DNA from: Pseudomonas sp. TH31
Lineage (GTDB): Bacteria > Pseudomonadota > Gammaproteobacteria > Pseudomonadales > Pseudomonadaceae
Length of the DNA: 64,000 nucleotides
Assembly: GCF_016650815.1 (NCBI RefSeq)
Contig: NZ_JAEKEZ010000033.1
Span: forward strand, 310,001-374,000
Direction of reading: 5' to 3'
Shown: piece after piece, positions 37,152 to 45,514 of the stretch
How positions within the stretch are numbered: position 1 is the stretch's first letter
How the letters are laid out: each line of letters begins with the position of its first letter
The notes under the pieces: model-generated
Told to the model about the DNA's origin: nothing
What the model saw: only the letters and a program-made list of their open reading frames with translations
Databases searched by the model: none
Translations under genes and position numbers: made by a program

Positions 37152-37844
37152 ATGACCGCTGCATTGAATATACCTGAGCTCATCAATATGGGCGAAGTGA
37201 TGGATGTTAGAAATCTGTTTCTGAAACTGAATGGCTACAAGAGCGCAGACCTGGATCTGATTTATAAAACAGGGATGGCTTGCAGGTATGCCGGACAGAA
37301 TTTCAACTGGAACGAACGCAATGATCAGGTTTTCGGGCGTAAGCCAGTTACTTTTGAGGAAGCCTTGTTCCCACCAGAGCTGCCCCCAGTCCCTAAACCA
37401 TTTCGTAGCTGGCTCGAAGTGATGGTTTCACTATTTGGCGGTCTGAATGACTGTGAATATGAGCCAAGGAAATACAAGATGAAGTACGTTACCGAGCATA
37501 CCTATCAGCCGGATTGGGTGGACTCCCTTAACGATAGGTTGGTCTGGGAAGGGAAAGGAGTCATACCTAGTCTCCAGGATGCCAACAAATATAGATGCGT
37601 GGCCAGACAGAACGGTGTTCACTTCATCTTCATCTTCCAATGCAAGAACATCAACTGTCCATGGGCCAGGCCTCGAAAAGACGGAACTCGTATGACTCTT
37701 GAAGAGTGGTGTAAGAAGGAAGGCTTTGACTTCACATTCGAGGGTGAGGAAGCTGAGTTTAGAAAAACGCCACGATATCTTCATCTGGTCAAAACGTTCG
37801 GTAAAGACCGGGTTTCATTGATTGATCAATTGCTTGCCAAGTAA
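37152..37844 (+). CDS. T7-type endonuclease I (Holliday-junction resolvase)
   Basis: 230 residues. The core reads NDCEYEPRKYKMKYVTEHTY then QPDWVDSLNDRLVWEGKG, with the active-site Asp in P-D-W and the E-x-K in W-E-G-K-G. It then continues DANKYRCV and F-I-F-I-F, as in phage T7 gp3. The extra ~80 N-terminal residues are not part of the T7 protein. The enzyme cuts branched DNA to resolve replication/recombination intermediates before packaging. The ATG at 37152 has AAGGAAAG upstream; the frame is open further but lacks a ribosome site. Confidence 0.75.
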   Translation: MTAALNIPELINMGEVMDVRNLFLKLNGYKSADLDLIYKTGMACRYAGQNFNWNERNDQVFGRKPVTFEEALFPPELPPVPKPFRSWLEVMVSLFGGLNDCEYEPRKYKMKYVTEHTYQPDWVDSLNDRLVWEGKGVIPSLQDANKYRCVARQNGVHFIFIFQCKNINCPWARPRKDGTRMTLEEWCKKEGFDFTFEGEEAEFRKTPRYLHLVKTFGKDRVSLIDQLLAK

Positions 37845-37875
37845 CTCTAGATAAACCACATGACGTACAGAACAC

Positions 37876-37900
37876 AAGGGCCACGATGGCTCTTTTTTTT
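37876..37900 (+). terminator. Probable rho-independent terminator
   Basis: AAGGGCCACGATGGCTCTT is followed by TTTTTT: a short hairpin with T tract 32 bases after the endonuclease I stop. Confidence 0.65.
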
Positions 37901-37925
37901 GCGCACAAATAAGTGCTTTTAATAG

Positions 37926-37960
37926 TGTTATAATATTTACCATAAGAATAATAATAAAGA
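37926..37960 (+). promoter_or_regulatory. Extended -10 promoter with AATAATAA-type leader
   Basis: TGTTATAAT (TG-n-TATAAT) at 37926-37934 is a strong extended -10 element. It is followed by the leader ATAAGAATAATAATAAAGAG before the RuvC-like ATG at 37968. Similar leaders recur ahead of other prophage operons. Confidence 0.6.
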
Positions 37961-37967
37961 GCACGAC

Positions 37968-38453
37968 ATGCGTAAGATCTTGGGGATCGATCCAGGTCTC
38001 TCCGGTGGACTATCAATCATCGACGAGCAGTTCAACTTAATTGCTTGTATTCCAATGCCTACTGTTTTTGTTGACGGCAAAAAGCGTCGGGTTGACCCGC
38101 GTCCTGTATTTGACTTCATCAGTCTTCATCAGCCTGAACTAGCGGTTGTGGAGCTGGTTGGTGCAAGGCCTGGCCAAGGTGTCGTGTCGATGTTCAATTT
38201 CGGCGATGCCTTCGGTGCCGTCAGGGCTGTCGCTGAGTGCCTGTGCCCTGAGGTTAGGTACTCCAGGCCTCAGGAATGGCGCGGGCATCAGAGCCTTACG
38301 GGGCTGTCTAAAGAGCAGATCGCTGAGGTTGCCTATGAGGTGTTCCAGGCTGAGCAGATCTATGGCAAGCCACGGGCTGGCAAGCGTGCTGTACGTGACG
38401 GTATATCCGACTCTCTGATGATCGCCAAGTACGGCGTGCGGTTTCTGGAGTAA
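37968..38453 (+). CDS. RuvC-like Holliday-junction resolvase
   Basis: 161 residues with an RNase-H fold pattern: ILGIDPGLSGGLSIID (first Asp), VVELVGARPGQG (Glu) and VRDGISDSLMIAKYG (paired Asp). This is the layout of phage RuvC-type resolvases, which cut branched DNA during replication or packaging. With the endonuclease I upstream, the prophage carries two unrelated junction-cutting nucleases. It is followed 3 bases later by the small terminase gene. Confidence 0.82.
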   Translation: MRKILGIDPGLSGGLSIIDEQFNLIACIPMPTVFVDGKKRRVDPRPVFDFISLHQPELAVVELVGARPGQGVVSMFNFGDAFGAVRAVAECLCPEVRYSRPQEWRGHQSLTGLSKEQIAEVAYEVFQAEQIYGKPRAGKRAVRDGISDSLMIAKYGVRFLE

Positions 38454-38456
38454 CGG

Positions 38457-38965
38457 ATGGCACGTCGGACTTCACTCACCGAGAAGGTCATCAAAGACCT
38501 GGAAAAGCACATTATGCAAACCACGAGCATTCGTATTGCTTGTGGCTGCGCGGGCGTTCCAGTGTCGACCTACTTCTTCTGGCTGAAACAGGCCCAGGAG
38601 ATCGCCGATGGTGAGGAAGACGAGTCTCTTTTAACCAAAGAAGAGATCCTTTGCTGGAATTACTGGATCGCACTGAGATAGCGAAAGCGAAGTCGTGTAA
38701 GCCTGCAATTGACACAGTCATGAAAGCTATCAAGAACGGTGATGCAAACCAGGCGTCTCGCTTACTTAGCAGGCGGCTGCCTGAAGAATTCGGTGACTGG
38801 AATCGCAAAGAAGTAACCATCAAGCAAGAGTCCGCAGAAGAATCCAGTACCGGCATCGCCTTAATTCCGTCCATGGGCGCAGACAACGACCTCGATCTGA
38901 TGCTCCAGCAGCAACAAAGTGATGCGCATTTGCTCGCAAAAACAAAAACAAACGAACTCTCATAA
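38457..38965 (+). pseudogene. Terminase small subunit-like DNA-packaging protein, frameshifted as read
   Basis: The N-terminal part (SLTEKVIKDLEKHIMQTTSI ... PVSTYFFWLKQAQEI) is an HTH of the small-terminase type. The C-terminal part (LLDRTEIAKAKSCKPAIDTV ... ASRLLSRRLPEEFGDW) is the usual oligomerisation region with the R-R-x-P-E-x-F-G-x-W end. They lie in different frames. One extra T in the run at 38650-38652 would join them into 169 residues. Position between resolvase and the terminase region supports the role. Programmed frameshifting is less likely, as no standard slippery heptamer is present. Confidence 0.7.
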
Positions 38966-38984
38966 TAATAAGAAAGGTTCTCAG

Positions 38985-39731
38985 ATGATTAAGCAAAGAA
39001 GTTGGGGTGATTGCGGTGTTGTAACACTAATCAATGCACTAAATGACAATGGTATGACTTTTTTCAATGGCCCACTAGGATACGAGCAAATGGTGGCCCT
39101 GTTGAATGACCGTGACAGCGGTCTGACGATTCAAGAGGTAAGTGCGGTACTTTTCTTCACTGGATTCCACCCGACGTATCTGCCACTTGAGGGGTTCCAG
39201 GCCGCATCCGGTATAAAAAATGCCTATGTAATTGGAAATAGCGCTCTGCAGTATGGTCTTAAAGGTGAGAAAGCTATCTTTCAAGTTAAGACTAAGTCCG
39301 GGCTACTTCATCTCGTATATTTTGATGGTTCCTTCATTTGGGATCCGTCTGTCAATGCTCCAGAACATCCTGGCTTTGAAGACTATGAAGCTATCGTTGA
39401 TGCTGTTTTCTTCAAACCCACTGCATCTAGAAAGAAACATAATCGCGAAGAATTCATTCGGGTTTTGACTTCAAAATCCAAGCTTCTAACATGGTGCCAA
39501 GGAATTCCACGAAGAATTCTGCTCAAAATTCATGGGGCAACTGACAATATTGTTGGTCAGGAATACTTGGTCAAACAGAAAATTGCTGAGTATGAGGCTG
39601 GCCGTAAAGTTACCGGAAACAACACTATTTACTCTTCACCGGTTCTAAAGGACGGCGAGACTATTGCGATCCTTGACCCAAACGAGGTGATCCTGCCATG
39701 TAGCCATGCAAGCCGGACTTTTAGTTTGTGA
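38985..39731 (+). CDS. C39/papain-like cysteine peptidase-fold protein
   Basis: 248 residues. The N-terminus IKQRSWGDCGVVTLINALND has the Q...D-C-G core of C39-like peptidases. A candidate catalytic His lies in SGLLHLVYFDG and an Asp in SFIWDPSVN, giving a possible Cys-His-Asp set. No ABC-transporter part is attached. It is preceded by a CATAATAATAAGAAAGG leader and lies between the two terminase genes, an unusual place. Role unknown: maturation of a virion protein or a host-directed peptidase are both possible. Confidence 0.55.
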   Translation: MIKQRSWGDCGVVTLINALNDNGMTFFNGPLGYEQMVALLNDRDSGLTIQEVSAVLFFTGFHPTYLPLEGFQAASGIKNAYVIGNSALQYGLKGEKAIFQVKTKSGLLHLVYFDGSFIWDPSVNAPEHPGFEDYEAIVDAVFFKPTASRKKHNREEFIRVLTSKSKLLTWCQGIPRRILLKIHGATDNIVGQEYLVKQKIAEYEAGRKVTGNNTIYSSPVLKDGETIAILDPNEVILPCSHASRTFSL

Positions 39732-39804
39732 TCAAAAACAGCCAGCCGCTTGTGCGCAAACAAAGCTCTTCTGATGTGCTGCATACGGTACGGGAAGGTG
39801 CTTT

Positions 39805-41331
39805 GTGAGCTGTATGCAACACATTCGACCTGCGGCCAGGGCTGTCAGGAATGTCGTGTGGGAGCCGATCCCAGGCGCAGGTGGTGGCCTCAGCTCTCAG
39901 GGCATGCTGCTCATCACCGGCCAACCTCAAAATCTGGTCAAGGAGGTTCTCTTCCATGGTTCCAGGGGTAACGGTAAGTCCGAATGTCTGCTCATGGCGT
40001 TCGGTCAGCATGTAGGGAAGGGGTGGGGGAGTTACTGGCGTGGGGTGATCCTGCGTCGTCAGTTCTCGTCCCTCAAGGACTTGATCGTCAAGAGCCACAG
40101 GCTGTTCCCGAAGCTGTTCCCTGGTGCCACGTTCAACAAGTCGATGCGTGAGTGGACGTTCCCGAGCGGGGAAGTCCTGATCTTCGACTACATCGAAAAG
40201 AAAGAGCAGTACGAAGCCAAATTCCATGGCCAGGAATACTCGTTTATCGGGTGGGACGAGCTGACGACATGGGCGACCGATGACATCTATGAATCAATGA
40301 TGTCGACGCTCAGGACGTCATTCAGGCCTACGAAAGCTCAGCCACTCATGCCGCCGCTCCAGGTTAGGTCGACCACGAATCCATGGGGTGTCGGTAAGCG
40401 TTGGGTTAAAGCGCGGTTTATTGACGGCAAAATCAGCGGGCAGATTGAGTACAAAAACGGCCAGCGTGACAAGTGCGCGATCTTCGGCACCGTGTTCGAA
40501 AACCCTCACCTCAACGACGAGTACAAGCATTGGCTGAGGACGATCAGTGATCCTGCTAAGCGTGCGTCGTGGCTTTTGGGCGATTGGGAAGCGGTCGATG
40601 ACAGCGCTATGTTCGCTCCGCTTTGGAAGAAAGACCTGCTGCTGATGGCTCCGTTTGAGATCCCGGCGCATTGGAAAGTCGAGAGGTCATTCGACTACGG
40701 TCAGTCGACTCCTTTCTGCTGTCTCTGGACTGCTGAGGCCAACGGCGAGTCCGTCTTAATCAATGGCAGACCCTTCTGCCCGCCGAGGGGATCAATCATC
40801 GTCGTGGGAGAGGATTACGGTACTCCGCTCAATCCTGACGGCTCACAGCAGAAGCGCGATCTGGGTCTCTTCTTGAGCGCCGGCAACATCGGCAAGCGCC
40901 TGAAGTCCAGGGAGTTGAAGCTGCAGGAATCTATCCTAAAGAACCATCCCAAGGTCACTCCAGGCCCCGCAGACAACCAGATTTACAACGGCAGTAAGGT
41001 TGACCAGGGAAGTGCTCCCACTGTTGCGAAAGATCTGGCCGCTGAGGGTATGACCTTCGTCAACTCGGACAAGTCTCCGGGCTCAAGGGTAACCAGCGCG
41101 CAAATCATGTTCGGTCGTTTGCAAGCAACAATTGAGCAAGATCCAGGAAAGCCTCATATCTACTTCTTCACTAACTGCAAGTTTCTCAATTCGTCTCTTC
41201 CTGAGCTTCAGCGAGACGAAGATCAGTTGGATAGCGTTAGTAAGTGCGGTGATGACCATGCCTGGGATGCCCTGGCTTATCGCTTAACTTGGAAGCGCCC
41301 AGTAACTTCGATCCAACAAGGTATTCGCTAG
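39805..41331 (+). CDS. Phage terminase large subunit
   Basis: 508 residues. Walker A EVLFHGSRGNGKSECLLMAF, Walker B SFIGWDELTTW, motif III region VRSTTNPWG, and nuclease acidic sites in RSFDYGQSTPF and CGDDHAWDALAYR. It is the ATP-driven packaging motor and headful/cos nuclease. The GTG at 39805 is chosen with GGGAAGG 6 bases upstream. Confidence 0.92.
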   Translation: MSCMQHIRPAARAVRNVVWEPIPGAGGGLSSQGMLLITGQPQNLVKEVLFHGSRGNGKSECLLMAFGQHVGKGWGSYWRGVILRRQFSSLKDLIVKSHRLFPKLFPGATFNKSMREWTFPSGEVLIFDYIEKKEQYEAKFHGQEYSFIGWDELTTWATDDIYESMMSTLRTSFRPTKAQPLMPPLQVRSTTNPWGVGKRWVKARFIDGKISGQIEYKNGQRDKCAIFGTVFENPHLNDEYKHWLRTISDPAKRASWLLGDWEAVDDSAMFAPLWKKDLLLMAPFEIPAHWKVERSFDYGQSTPFCCLWTAEANGESVLINGRPFCPPRGSIIVVGEDYGTPLNPDGSQQKRDLGLFLSAGNIGKRLKSRELKLQESILKNHPKVTPGPADNQIYNGSKVDQGSAPTVAKDLAAEGMTFVNSDKSPGSRVTSAQIMFGRLQATIEQDPGKPHIYFFTNCKFLNSSLPELQRDEDQLDSVSKCGDDHAWDALAYRLTWKRPVTSIQQGIR

Positions 41332-41357
41332 TCTCAGAAGTTTGCCGTCAAACAAAG

Positions 41358-41392
41358 TACAATAGTTGTAGCCAAATAATAATAAGAATAGG
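41358..41392 (+). promoter_or_regulatory. Promoter-like TACAAT and AATAATAAGAATAGG leader
   Basis: TACAAT at 41358-41363 followed by AATAATAATAAGAATAGG ending 10 bases before the portal ATG. The same AATAATAAGAATAGG string occurs in front of the tail-tube gene at 62843. Confidence 0.5.
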
Positions 41393-41401
41393 CACTAATA
41401 T

Positions 41402-42712
41402 ATGTCGGTTAGTCAACGCTCCATGCGCAGTCAGAAAGATTATGAGATCCGAAAAGTAATTCGCACTCTTCAAGGTGGAACTGTGGCTATCCGGGCTGCA
41501 GGGATTGAGTATCTACCCAAAGAACCCGGCGAAACACCAGAATCTTATCGAAGACGCTTAAACAGGTCTTTCTTAACCAACTACTTCCAGCGCACTGTTG
41601 CCAACCTGGCATCGAAACCATTCAGTATGCCGGTAGGTATCAAAAGTGAGCGCTTCCAAGAACTGGCTGCTGAGTACCTCGCAGACGTCGATGGTCGAGG
41701 CACAAGTGCTACAACTCTGGCCCATGCATGCACTGCCGATGCCGTGGCAATGGGGTCGACTTTCCTCGCTGGGGACTGCGCGGTCAACGGTGGTAGGCCT
41801 TACCTTTATCTGTTGCCTGGCGAAAACATCCTGGCTGCCCGTAAGAACGAAGATGACAAGCTCATCCACATTCGCATCCTCGAAACCGCAGTCGTACAGG
41901 ACGGCCAATGGGGAGAAAAAGAGGTCAAGCGTGTCAGGGTCTTCGACCGGGATGGAGATGTTGTTACGTGGTCTCTTTACGACGGCGAGACGGATGCCCC
42001 AATCGTTCTGGATCAACCGTTTGCCCTCAAAGAGATTCCCGTGACGCCAATCCATGCAGCTGAGGCGATTGCGTCCGATCAGCTCCAGTCTTCTCCGCCG
42101 TTGCTGGATCTGGCGTACATGAACATCCAGCACTATCAGGAAAGCTCCGACCAGTCGAACATCCTCCGTATTGCTCGGGTTCCGGTGCTTTTTGCTTCTG
42201 GGGTCGCTGAGGACGCTGCTATCACCATCGGTTCGGAATATGCCATCAAAGGTGAGGCAGGCGCTGACCTAAAGTACGTTGAGCATTCTGGTGCTGCGAT
42301 TGGCGCAGGTCGTGACTCACTCAAAGACCTGGAAACCAAAATGGAGTCCTACGGCCTTGGTCTACTCGAAAACAGTGGTGTTGCGCAGACTGCGACTGGC
42401 CACGCATTGAGAGCCGGCGAAACGAATAACAGGATTGCCATGCTTGCTCTGAACGTCGCTAACGCTATGGAGATCGGCCTGGGCTGGGTCGCGTATTTCA
42501 ACAAGATTGCCGACCCAGACTTCCAAGTGCATATCGATACCGAATATGGAATCAGTTCGTCGACCGAAGACCTTACCGCCTTGGCAAGTGCGCGCACCAT
42601 GGGCGACCTATCTCGCGAGGACTACCTCCAAGAGATGAAGCGCCGGGGCATCCTGCGCAACGAGTTCAGCCTGGCCGACAACGAGGATCGCCTCTCAGTT
42701 GAGCTTGCGTGA
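41402..42712 (+). CDS. Portal protein, DUF4055 family
   Basis: 436 residues. The N-terminal part contains ESYRRRLNRSFLTNYFQRTV then ANLASKPFSMPV, typical of DUF4055 portal proteins. The ring through which DNA is packaged sits between terminase and capsid. The C-terminal helices include a long amphipathic region (NRIAMLALNVANAMEIGLGW). It directly follows the large terminase, as usual. Confidence 0.82.
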   Translation: MSVSQRSMRSQKDYEIRKVIRTLQGGTVAIRAAGIEYLPKEPGETPESYRRRLNRSFLTNYFQRTVANLASKPFSMPVGIKSERFQELAAEYLADVDGRGTSATTLAHACTADAVAMGSTFLAGDCAVNGGRPYLYLLPGENILAARKNEDDKLIHIRILETAVVQDGQWGEKEVKRVRVFDRDGDVVTWSLYDGETDAPIVLDQPFALKEIPVTPIHAAEAIASDQLQSSPPLLDLAYMNIQHYQESSDQSNILRIARVPVLFASGVAEDAAITIGSEYAIKGEAGADLKYVEHSGAAIGAGRDSLKDLETKMESYGLGLLENSGVAQTATGHALRAGETNNRIAMLALNVANAMEIGLGWVAYFNKIADPDFQVHIDTEYGISSSTEDLTALASARTMGDLSREDYLQEMKRRGILRNEFSLADNEDRLSVELA

Positions 42713-42760
42713 TGATCTGTGGCCTACTGCCAGCTGGTGGGCCACAGGACATGGACAGCT

Positions 42761-43471
42761 ATGATTCCAGATGCATTCACTCATGACGATCAGCCGGTCT
42801 TCGCTGGTCAGTACACCAATGCTGAATGGGACGCCCTGAAGGCCCAGAGTCTTGAAAGCCCGTTTGCATTCAAAATGGGCTGCTGCAAGTCCAGGGCCGT
42901 GCTCAAGACCAGTAGCAATGGCCTGCAATTCTTTGCTCACTACTCGGATGAGTGCGCCACGGCTCCCGAGACTGCCTGGCATATCGCGGGTAAGGATCTT
43001 GTCTTTGGTGCGCTCAACCTATTCGGTGTCAATCCTCGCAGTGAGGTGCCAGGTGGTACAGGAAGGGATCGTTGGAAAGCTGACATTTACTTCGAGATAG
43101 GTGAGCGGAAGATTGCCATCGAGCTTCAGCGGTCGACTCAGCATTTGAAGGATTTCGTGGCGCGCCAAGAACGCTATGCACGCTACGGCGTTGAGTGCTA
43201 TTGGCTGATCAGGTACGAAGTAGCTATGAGGCTCCTGAACGCGATCATGAAGAAGCGATTCAAGGAAGAATTTAACAGGGTCGTTCCACCCCTTGGCTAT
43301 ATGATCAACACGTGGCCTAATTTTTATTTCGGCATACTCAACCCCGAAAACGACTCCACTAACGTCGTGACTCCTGGCTTCGCTATTTCTCATTTTGAAT
43401 TGCTAGCCAGCATCATTAACAACGACCTTCACTGGAATGGTATGCAGTGGTCTATTACACCTAATCTGTAG
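42761..43471 (+). CDS. CoiA-like PD-(D/E)xK nuclease
   Basis: 236 residues. The middle reads LQFFAHYSDECATAPETAWH ... WKADIYFEIGERKIAIELQR-ST, matching the CoiA layout: His-rich start, E...H, then D and E-x-Q of a PD-(D/E)xK site, then ERYARYGVECYWLIR. CoiA proteins act in DNA uptake or recombination. The ATG at 42761 is preferred; a GTG at 42719 in the same frame lacks a ribosome site. It lies just after the portal gene and opens the cargo block. Confidence 0.62.
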   Translation: MIPDAFTHDDQPVFAGQYTNAEWDALKAQSLESPFAFKMGCCKSRAVLKTSSNGLQFFAHYSDECATAPETAWHIAGKDLVFGALNLFGVNPRSEVPGGTGRDRWKADIYFEIGERKIAIELQRSTQHLKDFVARQERYARYGVECYWLIRYEVAMRLLNAIMKKRFKEEFNRVVPPLGYMINTWPNFYFGILNPENDSTNVVTPGFAISHFELLASIINNDLHWNGMQWSITPNL

Positions 43472-43485
43472 TAGCGATAGCCTGC

Positions 43486-43510
43486 TTTCGGACTTTTCCC
43501 TATACTAGCC
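43486..43510 (+). promoter_or_regulatory. TTTCGGACTTTTCC motif and TATACT ahead of the mvaT-like gene
   Basis: TTTCGGACTTTTCC is followed by TATACT (a -10-like sequence at 43501-43506). The motif TTT-n-GGACTTTTCC recurs upstream of the PAAR toxin gene (46446-46470). It may be a shared control site of the cargo genes. Confidence 0.4.
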
Positions 43511-43534
43511 ATACTAAAATATCTGAGGTGTTAA

Positions 43535-43897
43535 ATGTCCCGTCTTGCTGAATACCGTCAACTTGAAAAACACCTTGCTGAGCAACTGGCCGCACTTGAA
43601 GCAATGAAGGGCGACGAGGGCCTCAAGCAGGAAGTCGCGTTCGAAACCAAGCTGCGCGCATTGCTTGCCGAGTACGGCTACAGCCTGCGGAACGTAATCG
43701 CTTTGCTAGATCCACAGGCCTCGCGCCGTGCTCCTGCTGCTGTCGACACCAAAGGCACTCGCAAGCCGCGCCAGGTCAAAATCTACAAAAACCCTCACAC
43801 TGGTGAAGTTGTCGAGACCAAAGGCGGCAACCACAAAACGCTGAAAGAATGGAAAAGCGAGTTCGGTTCCGACACCGTTGAATCCTGGCTGTCCTGA
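43535..43897 (+). CDS. MvaT/MvaU-family H-NS-like xenogeneic silencer
   Basis: 120 residues. The N-terminal part is a coiled-coil oligomerisation region (EYRQLEKHLAEQLAALEAMK ... ALLAEYGYSLRNVIALLDP). The C-terminal AT-hook-like DNA-binding domain reads VKIYKNPHTGEVVETKGGNH then KTLKEWKSEFG, the hallmark of MvaT proteins. Pseudomonas uses MvaT to silence foreign AT-rich DNA. A prophage copy could mix with or replace the host protein. GAGG lies 6 bases before the ATG and a terminator follows directly, so it is its own unit. Confidence 0.93.
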   Translation: MSRLAEYRQLEKHLAEQLAALEAMKGDEGLKQEVAFETKLRALLAEYGYSLRNVIALLDPQASRRAPAAVDTKGTRKPRQVKIYKNPHTGEVVETKGGNHKTLKEWKSEFGSDTVESWLS

Positions 43898-43899
43898 GT

Positions 43900-43938
43900 C
43901 AGTTTGAGTTCAAATGAGGGCCCTGCGGGGCCCTTTTT
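43900..43938 (+). terminator. Terminator module copy 1 after mvaT-like gene
   Basis: CAGTTTGAGTTCAAAT is followed by the hairpin GGGCCCTGCGGGGCCC and TTTTT. The same composite sequence appears at 45466-45500, so the two copies flank the DUF2971 gene. Confidence 0.88.
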
Positions 43939-43962
43939 CGTAGCCATACATGCGGGGTAATC

Positions 43963-45450
43963 ATGGAAAGACATCTCTACAGATTCAGGACAGCGGATCG
44001 TCTGCTCGGAAAAGATGCCAGCGAGACTAAAGAGGCCGTGCCGGGTGAGCTTGAGAAGCTTGAGATCTACTTCGCACCGCCTGAGCAGTTGAACGATCCC
44101 CTAGAGGGGTACAAAGAAATCTATTGGTCAGGTGATGAGATCGTCTGGGCGAATTTCTTTAGGCATTACCTATTGATACTGGCGCTCCGAAGCTGGGAGG
44201 TTGATGACGCGGTCATGAATGGCGTGCCACTTCCTAATGAGCTCCCGATTGGCCAGTACCCTGGAAATCTTCGAGGTGTATTCCTCTTGGCCTTTCAGGA
44301 AATGGATAGTCTTTTCCAAAACAATGAGATATTCCAAGGGTACATTAAGGCACTCTCTAAAGCCGAGAGAAAGCACTACAAGCCACAGCTGTTGTTTTAC
44401 CTGAGCACTCTGCATACGCGTTTCTTAACTATCGTACTTTCAGTCAGTCATAAATACGAGTTAACCGGGGCACATCATCCTGATAATCCCAGTGATCCAC
44501 TGGGGGACAATGACTTTCATCTGCAGATAATATCGAATATCGAAGCATACGATGGCCTGCATAGAGATTTTGAGTCATATAGGCAAATCGCTGTCACAAC
44601 CTCGGCTTTCTCCATTAAAGCTGCGCACGTATGGGTCAATGACCATCATGGTGTGAACGACCTAGTAACGGTATTTGCTCCTCGTTATCTCGATCAAATT
44701 GACCAGCTTATGCATCCGAAATGGTATGTGGCCTGTTTCATGAAAGAGTGTAATAACTCCGCAATTTGGGGTAGCTACGGAGACAACCACAAGGGTATCT
44801 GTCTGAAATATAAAGTTTCAGGTGAAGGTGAAGATCCAGCCCTGTCCCTTGAGATGAATAAGCCGATAGGACTTGGTCGTAGTGGTATCATCTATGGTTT
44901 CCAGGGTATGCAGTTCAAGGAGGTTTTTTACGACCGAGAACACTCGGAAATAGACTTCTTTAGATCATTAGGCAACGTCCCAAACGAGGCTTTAGAGGGC
45001 TTCTGGTACAACGACGGCCATGGAAATCTGAGTACCACCAGCGAGTGGTTCCAAACCGATTCCAGTGATCTGCGCGAGAAGCACTGGAGTAACCTTGATT
45101 TCGCTTTGACCTCAAAGCTTCCCCAGTGGGAGTCCGAAAAAGAGTATCGCTTAGTTCTCAACTCCGGAATGAACATCTCTGACAAAAAGCATCGAATATT
45201 GAAGTATCGGTTTTCGAGTCTGGATGGCATCATTTTCGGGATCAAGACGCCATTGGAGCACAAGCTCAAAGCCATCAGGATTATCAAGGCCCACTGTTTG
45301 CTTGAAGGACGTGAAGAGTTTCAGTTTTACCAGGCCTATTACGACCCCGAGACGAAAAGCATCCAGCATGGCTTGCTACCCATTTCGATAAATGACGCTG
45401 ATATAAATGTTGACCCTACAGAGCTTGGATCTTCATCAGCTGAAAGCTAG
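43963..45450 (+). CDS. DUF2971-family protein
   Basis: 495 residues. It begins LYRFRTADRLL and IYFAPPEQLNDPLEGY, with NNSAIWGSYGDNHKGICLKY in the middle and LPQWESEKEYRLVLN near the end. These are the N-D-P-x-E, W-x-x-Y-x-x-x-H-x-G-h-C-l and K-x-x-x-W-x-x-E-x-E-y-R blocks of DUF2971. This family is common in accessory and phage-defence regions but its biochemistry is not settled. GGGG lies 5 bases before the ATG. The gene is flanked by near-identical terminators, suggesting it is a separate cassette. Confidence 0.75.
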   Translation: MERHLYRFRTADRLLGKDASETKEAVPGELEKLEIYFAPPEQLNDPLEGYKEIYWSGDEIVWANFFRHYLLILALRSWEVDDAVMNGVPLPNELPIGQYPGNLRGVFLLAFQEMDSLFQNNEIFQGYIKALSKAERKHYKPQLLFYLSTLHTRFLTIVLSVSHKYELTGAHHPDNPSDPLGDNDFHLQIISNIEAYDGLHRDFESYRQIAVTTSAFSIKAAHVWVNDHHGVNDLVTVFAPRYLDQIDQLMHPKWYVACFMKECNNSAIWGSYGDNHKGICLKYKVSGEGEDPALSLEMNKPIGLGRSGIIYGFQGMQFKEVFYDREHSEIDFFRSLGNVPNEALEGFWYNDGHGNLSTTSEWFQTDSSDLREKHWSNLDFALTSKLPQWESEKEYRLVLNSGMNISDKKHRILKYRFSSLDGIIFGIKTPLEHKLKAIRIIKAHCLLEGREEFQFYQAYYDPETKSIQHGLLPISINDADINVDPTELGSSSAES

Positions 45451-45465
45451 CTGGCAAAGTGATGC

Positions 45466-45500
45466 CAGTTTGAGTACAAAGGGCCCTGCTGGGCCCTTTT
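45466..45500 (+). terminator. Terminator module copy 2 after DUF2971 gene
   Basis: CAGTTTGAGTACAAAG, hairpin GGGCCCTGCTGGGCCC and TTTTG, nearly identical to the module at 43900-43938. Confidence 0.85.
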
Positions 45501-45514
45501 GTTTTGGAGGTTTC

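Noticed and set aside
38640..38660. Programmed -1 frameshifting in the small terminase
   Set aside because: No X-XXY-YYZ slippery heptamer or downstream structure is evident, and the lesion resembles the other single-base deletions in the window.
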